DNA from: Neurospora tetrasperma FGSC 2508 | Lineage: Eukaryota > Ascomycota > Sordariomycetes > Sordariales > Sordariaceae | Length of the DNA: 64,000 nt | Assembly: GCF_000213175.1 (NCBI RefSeq) | Contig: NW_009799179.1 | Coordinates: 817,713 to 881,712 of the forward strand | Direction of reading: 5' to 3' | Shown: positions 13,486 through 26,985 of the stretch, in pieces | How positions within the stretch are numbered: the first letter of the stretch is position 1 | Layout of the letters: each line of letters opens with the position of its first letter | Made by a program: the position numbers and the translations under genes | Notes under the pieces: model-generated | Seen by the model: only the letters and a program-made list of their open reading frames with translations | Databases searched by the model: none | What the model was told of the DNA's origin: nothing

Positions 13486-15189
13486 GTAACAGAAGCATAC
13501 TACGTACCTGGTTATCGGAGCCGGACGGAGACGCTCATTTATTTGGCAGGAGTCCACTCGACGCCTAAATCTTTCGGTGGTGATTCCGGCCAAGTGGGAC
13601 TGATCCGGATAACGGTCGTCGGAGGCCCACCGGTCCACTGATCAGCGGTCAAGAGTGGCAAGGATTGTCCGCAAGTGAGGTGTTGCCATTTTCGGGAGCT
13701 GGCCGGCTGAGCACAGCTGTTGCCGAAGCCCAAACGCTGATCTCTTCCTCATTTCTTCCGGCTGTCGACAGCATCGCATCCAAAAGTACGAATCCACAGG
13801 GGCGGTTGGGTGGCACACCATGCATAGGGCACAGAAACCCCAACTTCATCCATGCACAATATCCCGCGACCGCTATGGGAAGAGACACGCAACGAAAACC
13901 TGGAGAACATATAACACGGCATCGAAGCAACGCTATCACATTCTGCTATGATTTACACACCGTAGGATATCGGTGAAGGCGTCTTTTCGCCGGAACACTT
14001 GTCCGGAGCATTGCTTTTTTCACTTACACCTAGCGGGCGGGATGGTTGAGTAGGATCCACTGGGGAAAATAGGGGACCGGGTACATGGTGGGGAATTGGC
14101 TATTTCAGGTACAATTTCGGGGTTTTCGCGGCTGTTGTTCCTGAATTTGAAACCCCAAGAAGGCTAGACCAGTACGACGCAGGCTGGTGCTTGATGGCAC
14201 CCAACATCATCAACTGCAGTCTTGGCAGGGGGGTTCGACCTTGAGCATACGATTCGATGTAACCTGTTGAGCGGAAAGGGAAAGACTGCTAGGATTGTTC
14301 AAGACTCTTCCCCCTCGAGCTATCGAATCTGTCGTCCGCTTAGCATATTTCTGAACACAGCGCTAGAAGCCCAGACAACATATCCACCAAGCTCAAAAGG
14401 CGGTCCCAGAGATTACTGCGAGACAGGAGACGCAGCCAGGAGAGGATGAGGAGAGGAGGAATGACCACAGCCACGGTCGACGTGCTCGGATCTTCACTCT
14501 TCGACCCGTTTTGCCTCGAGCTGTCGTCACCAGTCGGCCCTACGGTTCCAGGAAGACAACATGATACGTATACCCAAAGCGTTTTCACGGCTCTGTTTTT
14601 GTATGTAGGTATAGACAATCAGCCCAGCGAGTAGTATCGATTCTGCAATTCGACATACAGAGATCTTCATTATGCGTCGCAATCTCTGAACTGGGGTTCT
14701 CTGGGAGCACTGACTGAAGACGGACAATTCCGTCCCCAGACCCCAAGAAAATCATTCGTGGCTCATTTCCACTTGTATTATGACAGTCGAACTGCACAGA
14801 TGTTGGTCGGCCAAGCTGGCTTACCGGCACTTTGACCCCCAGCTTGGGTGCTTGGCCGGACCGGGGCCTGGCTCATCTCGTCACGAAGTCGAAGATCCAG
14901 CGAGCTAGACTCTTCATGGACACTCAGCACGCTAGCTCTCAACATCGGTGTATGATCAGAAACACTATGAAAGGTGAGCTTGCCCACCCATCTGGCTCTT
15001 GTATCTTCTTCTTTTATATCCTCCCTACGTCCCTTTTGATCTTCTTCAACCCCATCATCAAACGGCCTGCTTTCCAGCCGTGCAAGCCTCGTGTTTGCGT
15101 CCACTCTTTGAGTCAATCTCATCACATACTCTTTTACAACACCTCATTTATCGTATTCCAATATCAAAGCTAATCATTTTAATATAATC
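13486..15189. other. Promoter region of the chitinase-like gene
   Basis: No gene is recognised in this stretch. The last 200 bases before 15190 are pyrimidine-rich, with CATCA/TCTTC-type tracts that look like a fungal 5' untranslated region. Confidence 0.45.
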
Positions 15190-18100
15190 ATGCACAAAAG
15201 TCTAGTGGCAGCGGCCGTCTTGGCCGCTACCGCCCGGGCCCACGCCCTCACCGAGGCCAAGGTCAACGTTTACTTGGGACAGAAGGGAGACGCCAGGCTC
15301 AGGGATCACTGCGACCAGGCCAACTTCGACTATGTCACTATTGGCGCTCACTGCGATGCCACCTACTACACGAACGGCACAACCAGCGGGCAGATGAATG
15401 GCAAGTGCAGTATCGTTGCGTCGGACATTAAGCACTGCCAGGACAAGGGAAAGAAGGTTCTGCTTTCCCTTGATGGTGTCGAGCACATGGGCTCGCGCTT
15501 TTCTCTGTCCAGCGAAGCCAAGGCCGAGGAGTTTGCCAGCTTCCTGTGGGGAGCCTTTGGACCCTACGATGCCAAGTGGACGGGACCCCGTCCTTTTGAC
15601 TACGCTGGTCACCGCGTCTCGGTTGATGGTTTCAACTTGGATGGTGAGCTCAAGCTCAACGGAGGTATGTGAAGTCATTCCTGGGTTTGGAGAGTCAAAT
15701 AATAGAAAGTGAACATTGGCTAACACACCGCAGCCGGCGAAGGTGCTTATGCCGCCATGGCCAAGAAGCTTCGTGAGTTGTACAACGGCAATGGCGAGCT
15801 CCTTCTTACTGCCGCCCCCGGATGCTCGCTTGATGATGTCAAGCTGAAGGCCATCTTCGACAACGCCCAGTTCGATGCCCTGTTCATCCAGTTCTACAAC
15901 AACCCTAGCTGCGAGGCTGGCTCGGCCTCTGGCTTCAACTACCTCCAATGGGAGCAGGCCATCGCCGCCGGCATGAGCAAGGAGGCCAAGCTCTTCATCG
16001 GTCTTGCTGGAGCTTCTGATGCCGCTGGTTCTGGATACATCGAGCCCCTCGAGGCTGCCGCTCTGATCAACACCTACAAGACCCGCTCCTCTTTCGGCGG
16101 TGCCATGGTCTTGGATGCCTTCCGCGGCCAGACTTTGGCCAACGGAATGACTTTCCTCGATGTGATCAACACTGTTGTCTCCTCCGCCGAGGCTGTTGAC
16201 CTGAGCTCTGAGTTCTGCGAGGACGAGTCTGCCCTTCCCAAGGTCCCCTCCGTCACCGAGGGTTCTGCCGGTGGCTTTTTCACTGTTGCTGATCCTTCCG
16301 CCATCACCTCTGGCCCCGTCGTTCTCCCCTCCGGTGGTAGCTCTGAGGACGAGGTCTGCGAGGACGAGAATGTCATTCCCAAGGTCCCCTCCGTTACCGA
16401 TGGGGCTCACGAGGTTAACCCCACCATTGTTGATACTTCCATCATCACCTCTGTCCCCGTCGCTCTCCCCTCTGGCGACCGCTCCGAGATCATTGGCGGC
16501 AGCCCCGCTACCGAGGACGACGTTTGCGAAGGCGAGATTATGACCGAGGATCCTCTTCGCTCTGGCGTTGTTCCTACCGGTATTATGCCCACCGGTGCCC
16601 TTCCTTCCGGTGTCCTTCCTTCTGGCGACCGCTCCGAGATCATTGGCGCTATTCCCTCTGGCTCCGTTCCCCTTGGCTCTGCTCCCTCTGGCCTCGTTCC
16701 CTCTGGCTCTATTCCCCTTGGCTCTGCTCCCTCTGGCCTCGTTCCCTCTGGTACCGTTCCTTCTGGCGACCGCTCCGATATCATTGGCGCTATTCCCTCT
16801 GGCTCCATTCCCCTTGGCTCCGCTCCCTCTGGCCTCGTTCCCTCTGGTGCCGTTCCCCTTGGCTCTGCTCCCTCTGGCCTCGTCCCCTCTGGCGCCGTTC
16901 CTTCTGGTGACCGCTCCGAGATTATTGGCAGCCCTGCTGATGAGGACGACGTTTGCGAAGGCGAGGACCCTGTTCGCTCTGGCCTTGTTCCCTCTGGTGC
17001 TGTTCCCTCTGGTGCTGTTCCCTCTGGTGCTGTTCCCTCTGGCGACCGCTCCGACATCATTGGCGCTATTCCCTCTGGTTCCATTCCCCTTGGTTCCGCT
17101 CCCTCTGGCCTCGTCCCCTCTGGCGCCGTTCCTTCTGGTGACCGCTCCGAGATTATTGGTGCTATTCCCTCTGGCTCCATTCCCCTTGGCTCCGTTCCCT
17201 CTGGCGCCGCTCCCTCTGGCGACCGCTCCGAGATCATTGGCGCTATTCCCTCTGGCTCTATTCCCCTTGGCTCAGCTCCCTCTGGCGCCGTTCCCTCTGG
17301 CCTCGTTCCTTCTGGCATTGTTCCCTCTGGTGCCGTTCCCTCTGGCGACCGCTCCGAAATCATTGGCAGCCCCGCTGACGAGGACGATTACTGCGAAGGT
17401 GAGATTACGCCCGAGGACCCTGTTCGCTCTGGCCTTGTTCCTAGCGGCATTGTTCCGACTGGCGCCGTTCCCACTGGCCTCGTCCCCTCCGGCGCTGTCA
17501 TCGGAAGCACCGTCCCCGGCGGTGTCATCCCCAGCGGCGTCGCCCCCGGCGGTATTCTGCCCTCTGGTGTCGTTTCCAGCGTTGGCTCCAAGGTAACCGG
17601 CCCTATTGATGGCGATAACGTTGCCCTCCCCAGCGTTGGTCTTCCCTCCGGTGCTATTGCTTCCGGTGTTGTTCCTTCCGGCGTTGTTCCCTCCGGTGTC
17701 GTTTCCAGCATTGGCTCTAAGGTCACTGGCCCTATCGATGGCGATAACGTTGCCCTCCCTAGCGTTGGTCTTCCTTCTGGCGATCTTCCTTCTGGCGTTG
17801 TTCCCTCCGGTGTCGTTCCCTCTGGTGTCCTTTCTAGCGTTGGTTCCAAGGTCACTGGCCCTATCAATGGCCACAACGTTGCCGTTCCTAGTGCTGGTGT
17901 TCCTTCCGGTGTTGTGCCCTCCGGTGTCCTTTCCAACGTCGGCTCCAAGGTTACTGGCCCTATCGATGGCGATAACGTTGTCCCTACCGGTATCCTTCCT
18001 TCCGGCAGCGTTCCCTCCGGTGTTGTTTCTAGCGTTGTCTCCATGGTCACTGCTGATCCCATCAACGGCGACAAGATTGCTGACCCCTCTGCCGTCACTG

Positions 18101-19482
18101 CCCCCGCTGAGTGGACCACTTCGACCATCTATGCCACCACCACCTCTACTATCACCAGCTGCGCTCCTGAGGTGACCGACTGCCCTGCCAAGATCGGCCA
18201 GGTCACCACCGTTACTGTCCCCATCGGCGTCACCGTCTGCCCCGTTACCGCCACCGAGACTGCCGCCCGCGCTCCTACGGGTATCTTTACCTCGGTCCCC
18301 GTCGAGTCGATCCCTGCCGGCTTCACCACCTCGACCGTTTACAGTACCACTACCTCCACCATCGCTAGCTGCGCTCCTGAGATGACCGACTGCGCCGGCA
18401 AGATTGGCCAAGTTACTACCGTTATTGTCCCCATCGGCGTCACCGTCTGCCCCGTTACCGCCACCGAGACTGCCGCCCGCGCTCCTACGGGCATTATGAC
18501 CTCGGTCCCCGTCGAGTCGATCCCTGCTGGCTACACCACCTCGACCGTCTACAGCACTGCCACCTCCACCATCGCTAGCTGCGCTCCTGAGATGACCGAC
18601 TGCGCCGGCAAGATTGGCCAGGTCACCACCATCATCGTTCCCGTCGGCGTCACCGTCTGCCCTATCACCGAGGCCTTCCCTCCTGCCACCTCAGTCCCCG
18701 CCGCTCCCGCCGCTGTTCCCACCGGTGCTGCTAGTGTCCCTGCTGTCTCCGCTGTTCCCACCGGTGGTGCGGGTGTCCCTGCTGTCTCCGCCCCCGTTGT
18801 TCCCTCCGGTGTTGCTGATGTCCCTGCCGTCTCCGCTCCCGCTGTTCCCACCGGTGGTGCTGGTGTTCCCGCCGTCTCCGCCCCCGTTGTTCCCACCGGT
18901 GGTGCTGGTGTTCCCGCCGTCTCCGCCCCCGTTGTTCCCTCCGGTGTTGCTGGTGTTCCCGCCGTCTCCGCCCCCGCTGTTCCCTCCGGTGGTGCTGGTG
19001 TTCCCGCCGTCTCCGCCCCCGCCGTTCCCTCCGGTGGTGCTGATGTCCCTGCCGCCCCCTCCAACGGTGCCCCCGGCGCTGGTGTTAACAAGGTCGCCAC
19101 CAGCTCCATCGTCTCCGTCTCCTCCATGCCATTCACCACCATCACCGTCGCCAAGCCCGCCGCTTCCGCCCCCGGTGCTCCCGGTGCCCCTGGTGCTGGT
19201 GTCCCTGCCGAGTCCGCGGCTGTGCCCGCCGGTGGTGCCCCTGCCGTTCCCTCCGCCGTCAACGCTCCTGTTGTCCCCAGCGGCGCTGTCCCCACTGGCA
19301 CCGGCGTCTCGGTTGCTCCCTCTAGCGCTCCCTCCACCTACAGCATGCCTGCGCCGCCTGCTCAGACCGAGCCTGCGACCGGCTCTGAGCCCTCGGAGGT
19401 TCCTGTCACTGCTGGCGCCGGACGCAACGTTGTTGCGATGGGTGTCCCTGCTTTGATGGCTGCTTTGGTTCTTGCTTTGTAA
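15190..19482 (+). CDS. Repeat-rich GPI-anchored GH18 class III chitinase-like wall protein
   Basis: Two exons (15190-15664 and 15734-19482) encode about 1407 residues. The 69-nt phase-1 intron has a GTATGT donor, CTAAC branch and CGCAG acceptor. Residues 1-19 form a signal peptide and about 23-320 a GH18 barrel related to fungal class III (plant/CTS1-type) chitinases. The active-site signature reads DGFNLDGE at 146-153. It keeps the acid/base Glu153 and Asp151 but has Asn149 where Asp is usual, and the upstream SxGG motif reads SLDG at 93-96. The remaining thousand residues are PSG-type repeats, then three Cys-containing TTSTVYSTTTSTI repeats, then AVPTGGAGVPAVSAP repeats. The hydrophobic C terminus after GAGRN fits a GPI-anchor signal. 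The protein is therefore expected on the plasma membrane or covalently in the wall, with a long stalk. Whether it still hydrolyses chitin is doubtful given the motif changes. Confidence 0.9.
16468..17400 (+). repeat. Coding tandem repeats, PSGDRSEIIG type
   Basis: Eight copies of PSGDRS(E/D)IIG are interspersed with IPSG-SIPLG-SAPSG-LVPSG pentads. Two internal copies of an acidic cysteine-containing PADEDD-CEG module and a diverged upstream PATEDD copy punctuate the array. Units are nearly identical at DNA level, suggesting recent unequal exchange. Confidence 0.9.
17566..18042 (+). repeat. Coding repeats, VSSVGSKVTGPI type
   Basis: Five copies, the last diverged, of a module VSS(V/I)GSKVTGPI-G-NV, each followed by a few PSGV pentads, encode part of the wall-spanning stalk. 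Confidence 0.85.
18105..18672 (+). repeat. Three Cys-containing TTST repeats
   Basis: Three repeats of about 60 residues contain TTSTVYSTTTSTI, then SCAPE-TDC and IGQVTTV-VPIGVTVCP. Each has three cysteines in fixed positions. Similar repeats are common in fungal adhesins and wall proteins. Confidence 0.85.
18709..19065 (+). repeat. Coding repeats, AVPTGGAGVPAVSAP type
   Basis: Roughly eight Ala/Val/Pro/Gly-rich units, with VPTGGAGVPAVSAP as the typical unit, lie between the Cys repeats and the C-terminal linker. Confidence 0.85.
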
Positions 19483-22400
19483 ATTTTTTTTTTGTGATAT
19501 GCATGTGGGAAGAATTTTGAATGGAGGATGAAACAAGTGAAAGGGATGGATGGGTGTACATGGATGAAGAAGCTGAAGAGCAAGAAGAAGAAGAAGAAAC
19601 TTTTTTTGGATATGCATGATTAGCAAGCTTTTTTTCCCCCGGACATATTAGAAAGTGTTTTTTACCTTACATAATGTACTTGCATCGTACCTGTTACCCA
19701 CCCATCCATCTTGCATCTCTTTCTCATTCTTCTCCATGTGTCCATATTCATGTCTGGCGGTTTACTATACCATTCTGCATGCATTCAATCCATCCTAGAA
19801 GTATGGACGGGAGAAATAACAACAACGCAAAGCGAGCGAGCATATCAGATATTTTGATCTGGCTTATCTATATTTTTCTAGCGTCACTTGTTTCCTAGAG
19901 TAAGACTTCGCTTCTTTTTGTGTTTTCTTTGTATATATAAAGCAGATGAGTAAGAAATGATGAGTAGGGGATTTTTCGCCTCTTGCCAACGTAAGCCTTT
20001 CTCGGACATGATGAATGTGTCGATAATGGTCAAGAGAGAGAACATCAGTTACCGATTGACCTTTTATTATCTCCCCTTGTTATTATCATCTCCCTTTGAT
20101 AAAGTAACACAGTGAAAAAAACACCAAAGTTATATTTCCCAGTGTCCATATCCTCGTAAATTGATTCGGAGGGATTCAACGAAACAAAATATTACCTAGG
20201 TAAAGATCTAGAAGAGATGATTAATTGTATACACAGTCTGTTCTATCCACGAGCAAGGCATCTCACCTACACCTAGGTAACTACCTACCAACCAGCTAAG
20301 GTAAGGTATCAACCTCATCGATCTACTTACCTACCTACCTATCTCTACCAGACCTAGGTAGGCCTAGGTATCAGGCAAACCAAACAGCCGCATCGTACGA
20401 GTTGGGGTCCAATGCACAGATCTCGATCTAGGAAGTTGCTGACTATACAGACCCTCCCGGCTTGGCTCGAACGAGAACCACTACGTAATGCTGGGATGCC
20501 GTGCCGTCCTGTGCTGTGCTGTGGTGTGCCATGTTCTTCTCGCTCATTGATACCGGGAAGCATGCACGTGGGTTTATCTCATTTAAGGTAGAGGTACGTA
20601 CTCTGGATGGGTGGTGGTTACCTACTTAGGTAGGTAGAGGTAGTTGCAGTGGGTTAGGGAAGTTTGGTCAATGCCCGATTAGTAGTTTGATGGTTGCTTG
20701 CTTATGAGTGTCTTTCTCTGGGTTGATTAGTTTGCCTATGTCGGTAGGTTGGCAGGTAGGTACCTAGGTAGATAGGTAGATAGGTGTGTATTCTGCCTTG
20801 GTACTAGGTTGGGATTGGGAGAATGGTACCTTTGTGGAAGAGATTGTTTATCAGCATCATCATCGCCAGTTGGTTACGTACCTATGTTGACATCACAGGT
20901 TATACTGTCCGACGAAATGAACTCGACGAAAGCGTAACTCCCAAAAAACACATAAGGGAATAAGCCTCAGGCCCGGTAGATTCTCTTCATTTTCTTTGAT
21001 CAGTACAGTCCAGTGCACTGTAGTTCAATGTCAGGGCAGTTATGCCGATATTTCTACCTAGGTACCTTTACCTACTTCACGATATATCAGTCCAGCTTCA
21101 GTAAATGTAATGTTATAGCGAGTCTTCGCCTAATCAAATCGTGACCATGTCCCGTCTCGTTAGCATTAAATGCTGCAGTTACGTATATGGTTCAGTCCTA
21201 CATCGTCTTCTCCGATCGCCCTGCAACACGCAGGAAAACCATCATCATTCACGTTTCTGGACTTACTGATAATCTCTAGGTTGTTTGTTTACTGACTTCC
21301 CACGACTACTTCCCCCCATATGCTTCCGGAAGGAAGTTTCCACTCACACCTCACACCTCACACCTCACCCACCCACACACCTGCTGTGCTCCCTCCCACT
21401 CGGCTTGCCACGGCCTTGCCTTGATCGATCGATCATGAACGTCAATCAATGCACTCATTCAACACGATGTGATGTGATATGACATGATTGCTCAAGGTAC
21501 GAAGGGAAGACATCGGATGTCTCTAGTGGAAACTTGACATATCAAATTGAACTGCCCTCACGAAAACTGACAAGAAACTAGGTATTGACATGCAAGTTCT
21601 GTTTAGCTGCTTTGATAATTCATTACTCACCTTCACCATCCATCCCTTTCTCATTCCTTTTTTCCAAGTTTCACCCCAGCTTCTCAGGCCCGAGTTTTCG
21701 GGTCTATCTTCCAATTTACCTAGCCATGATGAGATAGGTTGGTCCGGTTATGGATCCCGACCTGATCGGGTAATGTTAGGTACCTACCTAGAGCTGGATG
21801 TGTATGTGCTTGGACTCGTGGCATGTATGCATGTCTCACTAAAAGAAAAGGCAAGAATATCTCAAACATCTACCTAGAACGAACGCATGGAAAAAGCGTG
21901 GCATAAACATGGCATGGCGTGACCATGACATCCACATGGCACGATACCTATTGCTGAAGGCGTCGCAGGTGTGTTGTGTGGCACATATGAAGCTGATGGC
22001 GGCGGCGGATCGGATAAGGCTTGCCCATAAAGTCCTCTACCTACAAGTGCTCCGACTGGCTTGCGGACATCACATCACTTCGGCTTGCTTTTTTCGGCCC
22101 TATATAGAACTACTGGAAGAAAAAGTCTGTTTCGGGACTTGCAAGCCCTGTAGGAGGAAATATGGATGTGAGAAGGGCTGAACTCGGCCACTAACACTTT
22201 GCCCATTTCCCTACTTGACTTGACTCAATCAATGTCTGAGTCCCCAAACGGGCCATGTGTCTGTCAACTGCAGCGTAGTAGTATGGAAGCGCGTATGTAG
22301 TGGTAATGCGTGGTGATAAAGAGAAGAAAAAAAAAATAAGCAAATGTGGCGCTCCATGGCGTTTATAATCGAACCATGGTGTTCTCATGCTTTTGCGGTT

Positions 22401-24675
22401 TCAGCTCCGAACTTCCCAGCTCCGTGGGAATGGCATGTACCGAAAAAAAGAAAGAAAGAGAAGCGTTCCAGTCGGCTCTGCCTGAGCTGCCTTTTACTAG
22501 GCTGTTCCTATTCGAGTACATAATCGTTCGTCACGTGCTTGATTCTAGCTACGACATAATGAGACAGTTACATACCGGCTGTATCTAAATTCGGGTCAAA
22601 GGCCCGAGTCTATCAACGCCCAGATTCCAGCCACGTTGACGCCCATAGGGCCAGCTACCTACTCGTAGGTACCATCCTTCTTCGCGGGAGTTGAAGGTAG
22701 ATGCACGTAGGTCTCTCTGATTGACGCTGCACTGCACTGGACCCGAATGAACTTGGGGTTTTCGATCCGATCCGGTCTGGCGGGACACATTGCGACCGCG
22801 GATTGGAAATGAAAGGGATGCGTTCGTTCGGATGCGGTTTGTGTATCCGACGATCAGAGTTACCCGACATGGGGATTGGGGATTTTGCCAAGCGATTGTG
22901 GGATATGCAAGTTAAGACTTTACGAACGACTGGAACGAAAGCAAACCTAGTTGGGGATAATGTGATATAGACCTATAGGTACCGAGCCGGACCTAGACGG
23001 TTTTTGGTATACGGCCAGACTCAAGTCTACAACGTAAATAGAAAGCCAACGTGAGGTATGAAATGAATGTATGTCTCTCTTTCCCTCGTGAGTTCTTGTA
23101 TATGTAACGGTCTGGAAGTATTCCCACCTCTCCTTCCCTTCATCCCCTTCTATGGGTTCGGTTGGAGAGAAGAAAGTCACGTCAATCAGTCCGGGAAGAT
23201 GCTAGGAAGGGGCGTGATTTGAAGGAGAGACCGAGCTCGATGTGTCAAGGGAGCGATAGTGGTGTAGCATATGTGTTGTACATTGGTAGCTGAATGAAAA
23301 AGATAAAGCACGTGTGATGACGGAGATTGCGTAGACAAAGTAGGCAAAAGAAAGGAAAGCTTCTAGAAGGGTTGATAAGATGTCTTGCAACAAGTCCCTT
23401 CCGACTGCCGAGTGAAACTCATTGCTTGTTTTTTTGCCCTGTACACTTGTGACGATGAAGGACTTCACCATCGCAGCACTGTTACGTTACTAGTATTGTG
23501 GTGGAGAGCAAGAAGAAGACTCTGCGCATCCTGCACATCAGTTTACCCGGGGTTGACTTCCCCTTTTCATGCTTTCACGCTCTTCAATTACCGGGCCCGG
23601 ATCTTGCGTGCCGATACACGACACTTGCCGGTACACCTACCCGACAAGACCCCGTGGACGATCAGTGGTTGGGTATGTGACCGAACGGGGACAGCCCGGC
23701 GGTACGGGTGAAACACGGCTTTTCATGCTGGCCAATGTAGTAGTGTAGTGGAACTAACGATGATAGTTTGTTTCGGCACCGAATGGTGTTTTTCACACAG
23801 GGATCCTGGAAATAGATGACCTCACCGTCCATTTTGTAGCTGATGGATGATTAGATGCTCAATGACAGTGTAACAGTAAAAACGTGTCGAGGTGATGCGA
23901 TTCACACCACGTATGGGCACCCAGAGGCCAATGCCAAATGACGTTTGTGCAGTCAATGGTCTGGGGATCGGGCATGGCGATGAACTGGAGGATCCTCGGC
24001 TCTCATCTGTGCTTGGCTGGGCATCCACCAGGCGTGCTAGCTAGGTAACGGTCAGGTCAAAAACGTGCTTTGATGATGGTAGCATCCCCACTAACGCCAG
24101 CACTGGTCGGATGCCAACTCACTCCAGGAGGCATGTACAAACACGTCTTCTTCGTCGTGCAGCGGGGGAGGCTAGAAAGGAGTTAGTGAAAAGTTCTCCG
24201 ATATAGGCAAGCGAAGCAGGGTTAGGTAAATGGCTTGGGCAAACCAATTAACATACAGTGAAAGTAAGTTTTGGCAGACTTTTCATCGGACCACCGGCAT
24301 CTTCTCGAAAGGACGTCTGTGGCTAGCAGGGCATGAATGCACCTCGGGCTCTTTGTGACATAGAAGGGGGCCCAAGTATGCCAACCAACTCTGTGTAACT
24401 GTGATATTGAACTCGATGCGTTCTGGCTACCCAACCACGATGTTGTAGGCCGTTGGAACTTTCATTGTCTGCACACACTCGTATCATACATGTGGGCTTG
24501 AGTGTAGGCCATGCGTGTGTGCGTCTGGACGCCTGAACGTGATCCTTCTGCGAGTGAATGTCTTGATGTTGAGACCCTGAACGATCAGGTGGATATTGGA
24601 CAAGTCTCGAAGCGGTAACGGACACCTCTTGGTATTGACGTAGGTGGTTGTTCTTGCCACGGCACAGCGGAAGAA
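19483..24675. other. Gene-sparse interval with dense TACCTAGGTA palindromes
   Basis: No gene is recognised in about 5.2 kb. The stretch 20184-20790 and single sites near 21057 and 21780 are rich in TACC/GGTA tetramers that meet as TACCTAGGTA palindromes. A GATC run occurs near 21424. Remaining open frames are short and have no recognisable domains. Confidence 0.45.
20184..20790. repeat. Cluster of CCTA/TAGG tetramers and TACCTAGGTA palindromes
   Basis: Within about 600 bases, CCTA or TAGG occurs in many tandem or inverted copies: acctacctacctat near 20330, acctaggtaggcctaggta near 20352, and ggtaggtacctaggtagat near 20755. The inverted junctions could form small cruciforms. Isolated copies occur at 4358, 32680, 44631 and elsewhere in intergenic DNA. 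Confidence 0.7.
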
Positions 24676-25035
24676 ATGGTCCTAACTATCAGGACGACAG
24701 GGTCGATTCGGGTCCCGGGATCTCCCTTCGAGTCAAATCCATCTCTTATTGAAAGCATTGACACCATTTCGGCACACGAGCCTCAGGATCCATCAGGAGT
24801 CGGCGGCTGGGCCGAGACCCTAGACCCAATAAGCTTCCATGACAAAGACCTGCTCACGATAAGAGATTCCCCTCGGTCATACTATGTAGTGTACATCTCC
24901 ACTCGGTACGGGCCGGAGATGGAAGCGGTGACCACCGGGCTTCTCAGCTCGAAAGGTTGTCAGTCTGTAAAGTTGCCATCGGTCCCCGAGGAGGTTGTCG
25001 CATTTTGCATGAGTTTGCTTCAGTCTCACTTTTGA
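24676..25035 (+). CDS. Possible single-exon hypothetical protein, 119 aa
   Basis: An ATG-initiated frame of 119 codons lies in an otherwise gene-poor interval. Its third positions lean towards C/G and the sequence is not low-complexity, both mildly in favour of coding. I recognise no domain, signal peptide or membrane helix. It could equally be a chance frame or one exon of a longer gene. Confidence 0.3.
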   Translation: MVLTIRTTGSIRVPGSPFESNPSLIESIDTISAHEPQDPSGVGGWAETLDPISFHDKDLLTIRDSPRSYYVVYISTRYGPEMEAVTTGLLSSKGCQSVKLPSVPEEVVAFCMSLLQSHF

Positions 25036-26845
25036 CAGCGGATAGGGCGGGCAGCTTCCAAGGGCGCGAGGGCCTTTTTTCCTCTCTCTTTTACCCAGGC
25101 TTGCTGCTGTGAAACGACACGAAGCAGGGTAGGCTCGATGATGTCTATTGCGCACTGCTAGTATGGAAGTGTGGATGTGGGCGGTCGGGGCTCACGCGGG
25201 GCGACCATGAGCTACCTACCTTCCGTAACGGATCACATAGGCAACTGCAACAAGCGTCAACGGCGGTGATGATGGAGCGCTTGATGGATCGCACAAAGAT
25301 CGCGGAATGAACTCGTGTGCCATCATCTCCACCCACATCTGTTTGGAATTGTGTACACTACTGTGTAGTGAGCTGGTATGGAGGCGAAGGTAAGGTAAGT
25401 CGTTGGAGACGGAGGCGGCCAGTCAAGGAGATGGAATGAGGCTCCCTCGCGTGCGTAGATGGACATATCGTGGTTTGCTGCAGTGGTTTCGCCATCCGGA
25501 AGCAGCTTCGGTTGATCATGGAGCTAATAAGCGCGGATCTGGCAGATAAAAAAGGTTATTCCGCGGAGGCATGGATGGCATTGGTGTCTCGTGCGTGTAC
25601 ATCTAGAACATAGTCTAGATAGTAGGAACCTCTACACTAGTGTAGTGTAGCACCTCCGCGGTTGGCGGCTTTTGGTGGGCGTCAAACCTGAGGGTCGGGT
25701 TTACCGCAGTATGTATGGTAGTGTAGTGTAGTTCTGGAGGGCAGATGGTCTGGACAGGGCAGGGAAAGACAGCCCAGACGCCTGCTTCGCCACTCAGCTT
25801 CCGTCCACCGGCCCTCTGGCGTGCGAGGGTGGTCTTGGTGGTTCCTCAGTGATCCAGGCCCGTCATCACCAGAGACATACTATGTATAAGGCAGCCCGGA
25901 TGAGAGACCCAGAAGAGGGTTAGATCTCCCGAAGAGTTCTCAGCAGATGACATGTCAACATGCCAATGCCGGGGAGAGCAAGAAAGGTGTGCCCGCTGTC
26001 GGGTGTATCTCGCTGTTGCTGAAGACTTTGAAAGCTGCGATGGTGGTGTCGTCGCAGCCGTGTAACCGTTGCCTAGTGAAAATAATAGCGGCTTTGTGCT
26101 GCCCTTTCCCTCCGAACCATTCAGTGCACACGACTCCCCTGACGGCGTCTCCTCCGCCCCAGGGGCATGCCCTCCCCCCCCCCCCATCTTTCCGAACCCC
26201 GTAAAGGGTGGTGGTGTGGGCAGCAGCAACAAAATGGAGGAGGCCATCCCAAGAGGCCGGGTGGGTAACCGCGTCGGCCATGTGAGTGGCCAGCGGGTTT
26301 GACAGAGGGAAGTGCCGTAAATGTCTTCAATTGCCTCCCCAATCAAAGTTAGGTGGCATTGGCACTAGCTCGTTCTCATTCGATAGCCGAGGCTGCATCA
26401 TTTTTTTTTCTTCGCTTTTTCTCTGCTGTCGTTCATTATTAACAATCAGAGCGACTGAGACGCCCAATGTGGCGGCGGACTTGAAATGGGTCGACTTGCA
26501 ATTGCGGAATGAAACATGATGAATAGCAGACAGAGATGGAAGCTTCCATTTTCGAAATGGAACTGTTTTTCGGTTTTTATTTTTATTTTTTCTTTGTCTC
26601 TCTCGCTTTTTCTGTCTCCCCGACTCACCCCTCCTCCTCCATCCCACTTTCTGTCCGTCTATGAGCTAGATCTGTCAAATTCGGGGTCTCACTGACCCTT
26701 GAAACCTTGGGTGCATTCCGTAGACCGGAGCTGGAGGAGGCGAAAAAAGTCTCGATGATGAGAAAAAAAAAAGACGAGTCTTTGTGTTGGACGATCCCAG
26801 CTAAAAGTGGAAATGTGATGGTGCCAAGTGAAAGAGGAGTAGTGT

Positions 26846-26888
26846 ACACTACACTACACTACACTACACTACACTACACTACACTACA
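26846..26888. repeat. ACACT pentanucleotide array
   Basis: About eight perfect tandem ACACT units. Confidence 0.9.
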
Positions 26889-26928
26889 GCACACAACAGC
26901 CATGTGAGGTACTTTGCAGTCAGAGTGG

Positions 26929-26982
<54 letters not shown>
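26929..26982. repeat. 54-base poly(A) homopolymer
   Basis: An uninterrupted run of 54 adenines, preceded by gtgg and followed by gctttgtg. It lies 40 bases after the ACACT array. It is unusually long for a nuclear homopolymer, and the exact length may be a sequencing estimate. Confidence 0.9.
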
Positions 26983-26985
<3 letters not shown>
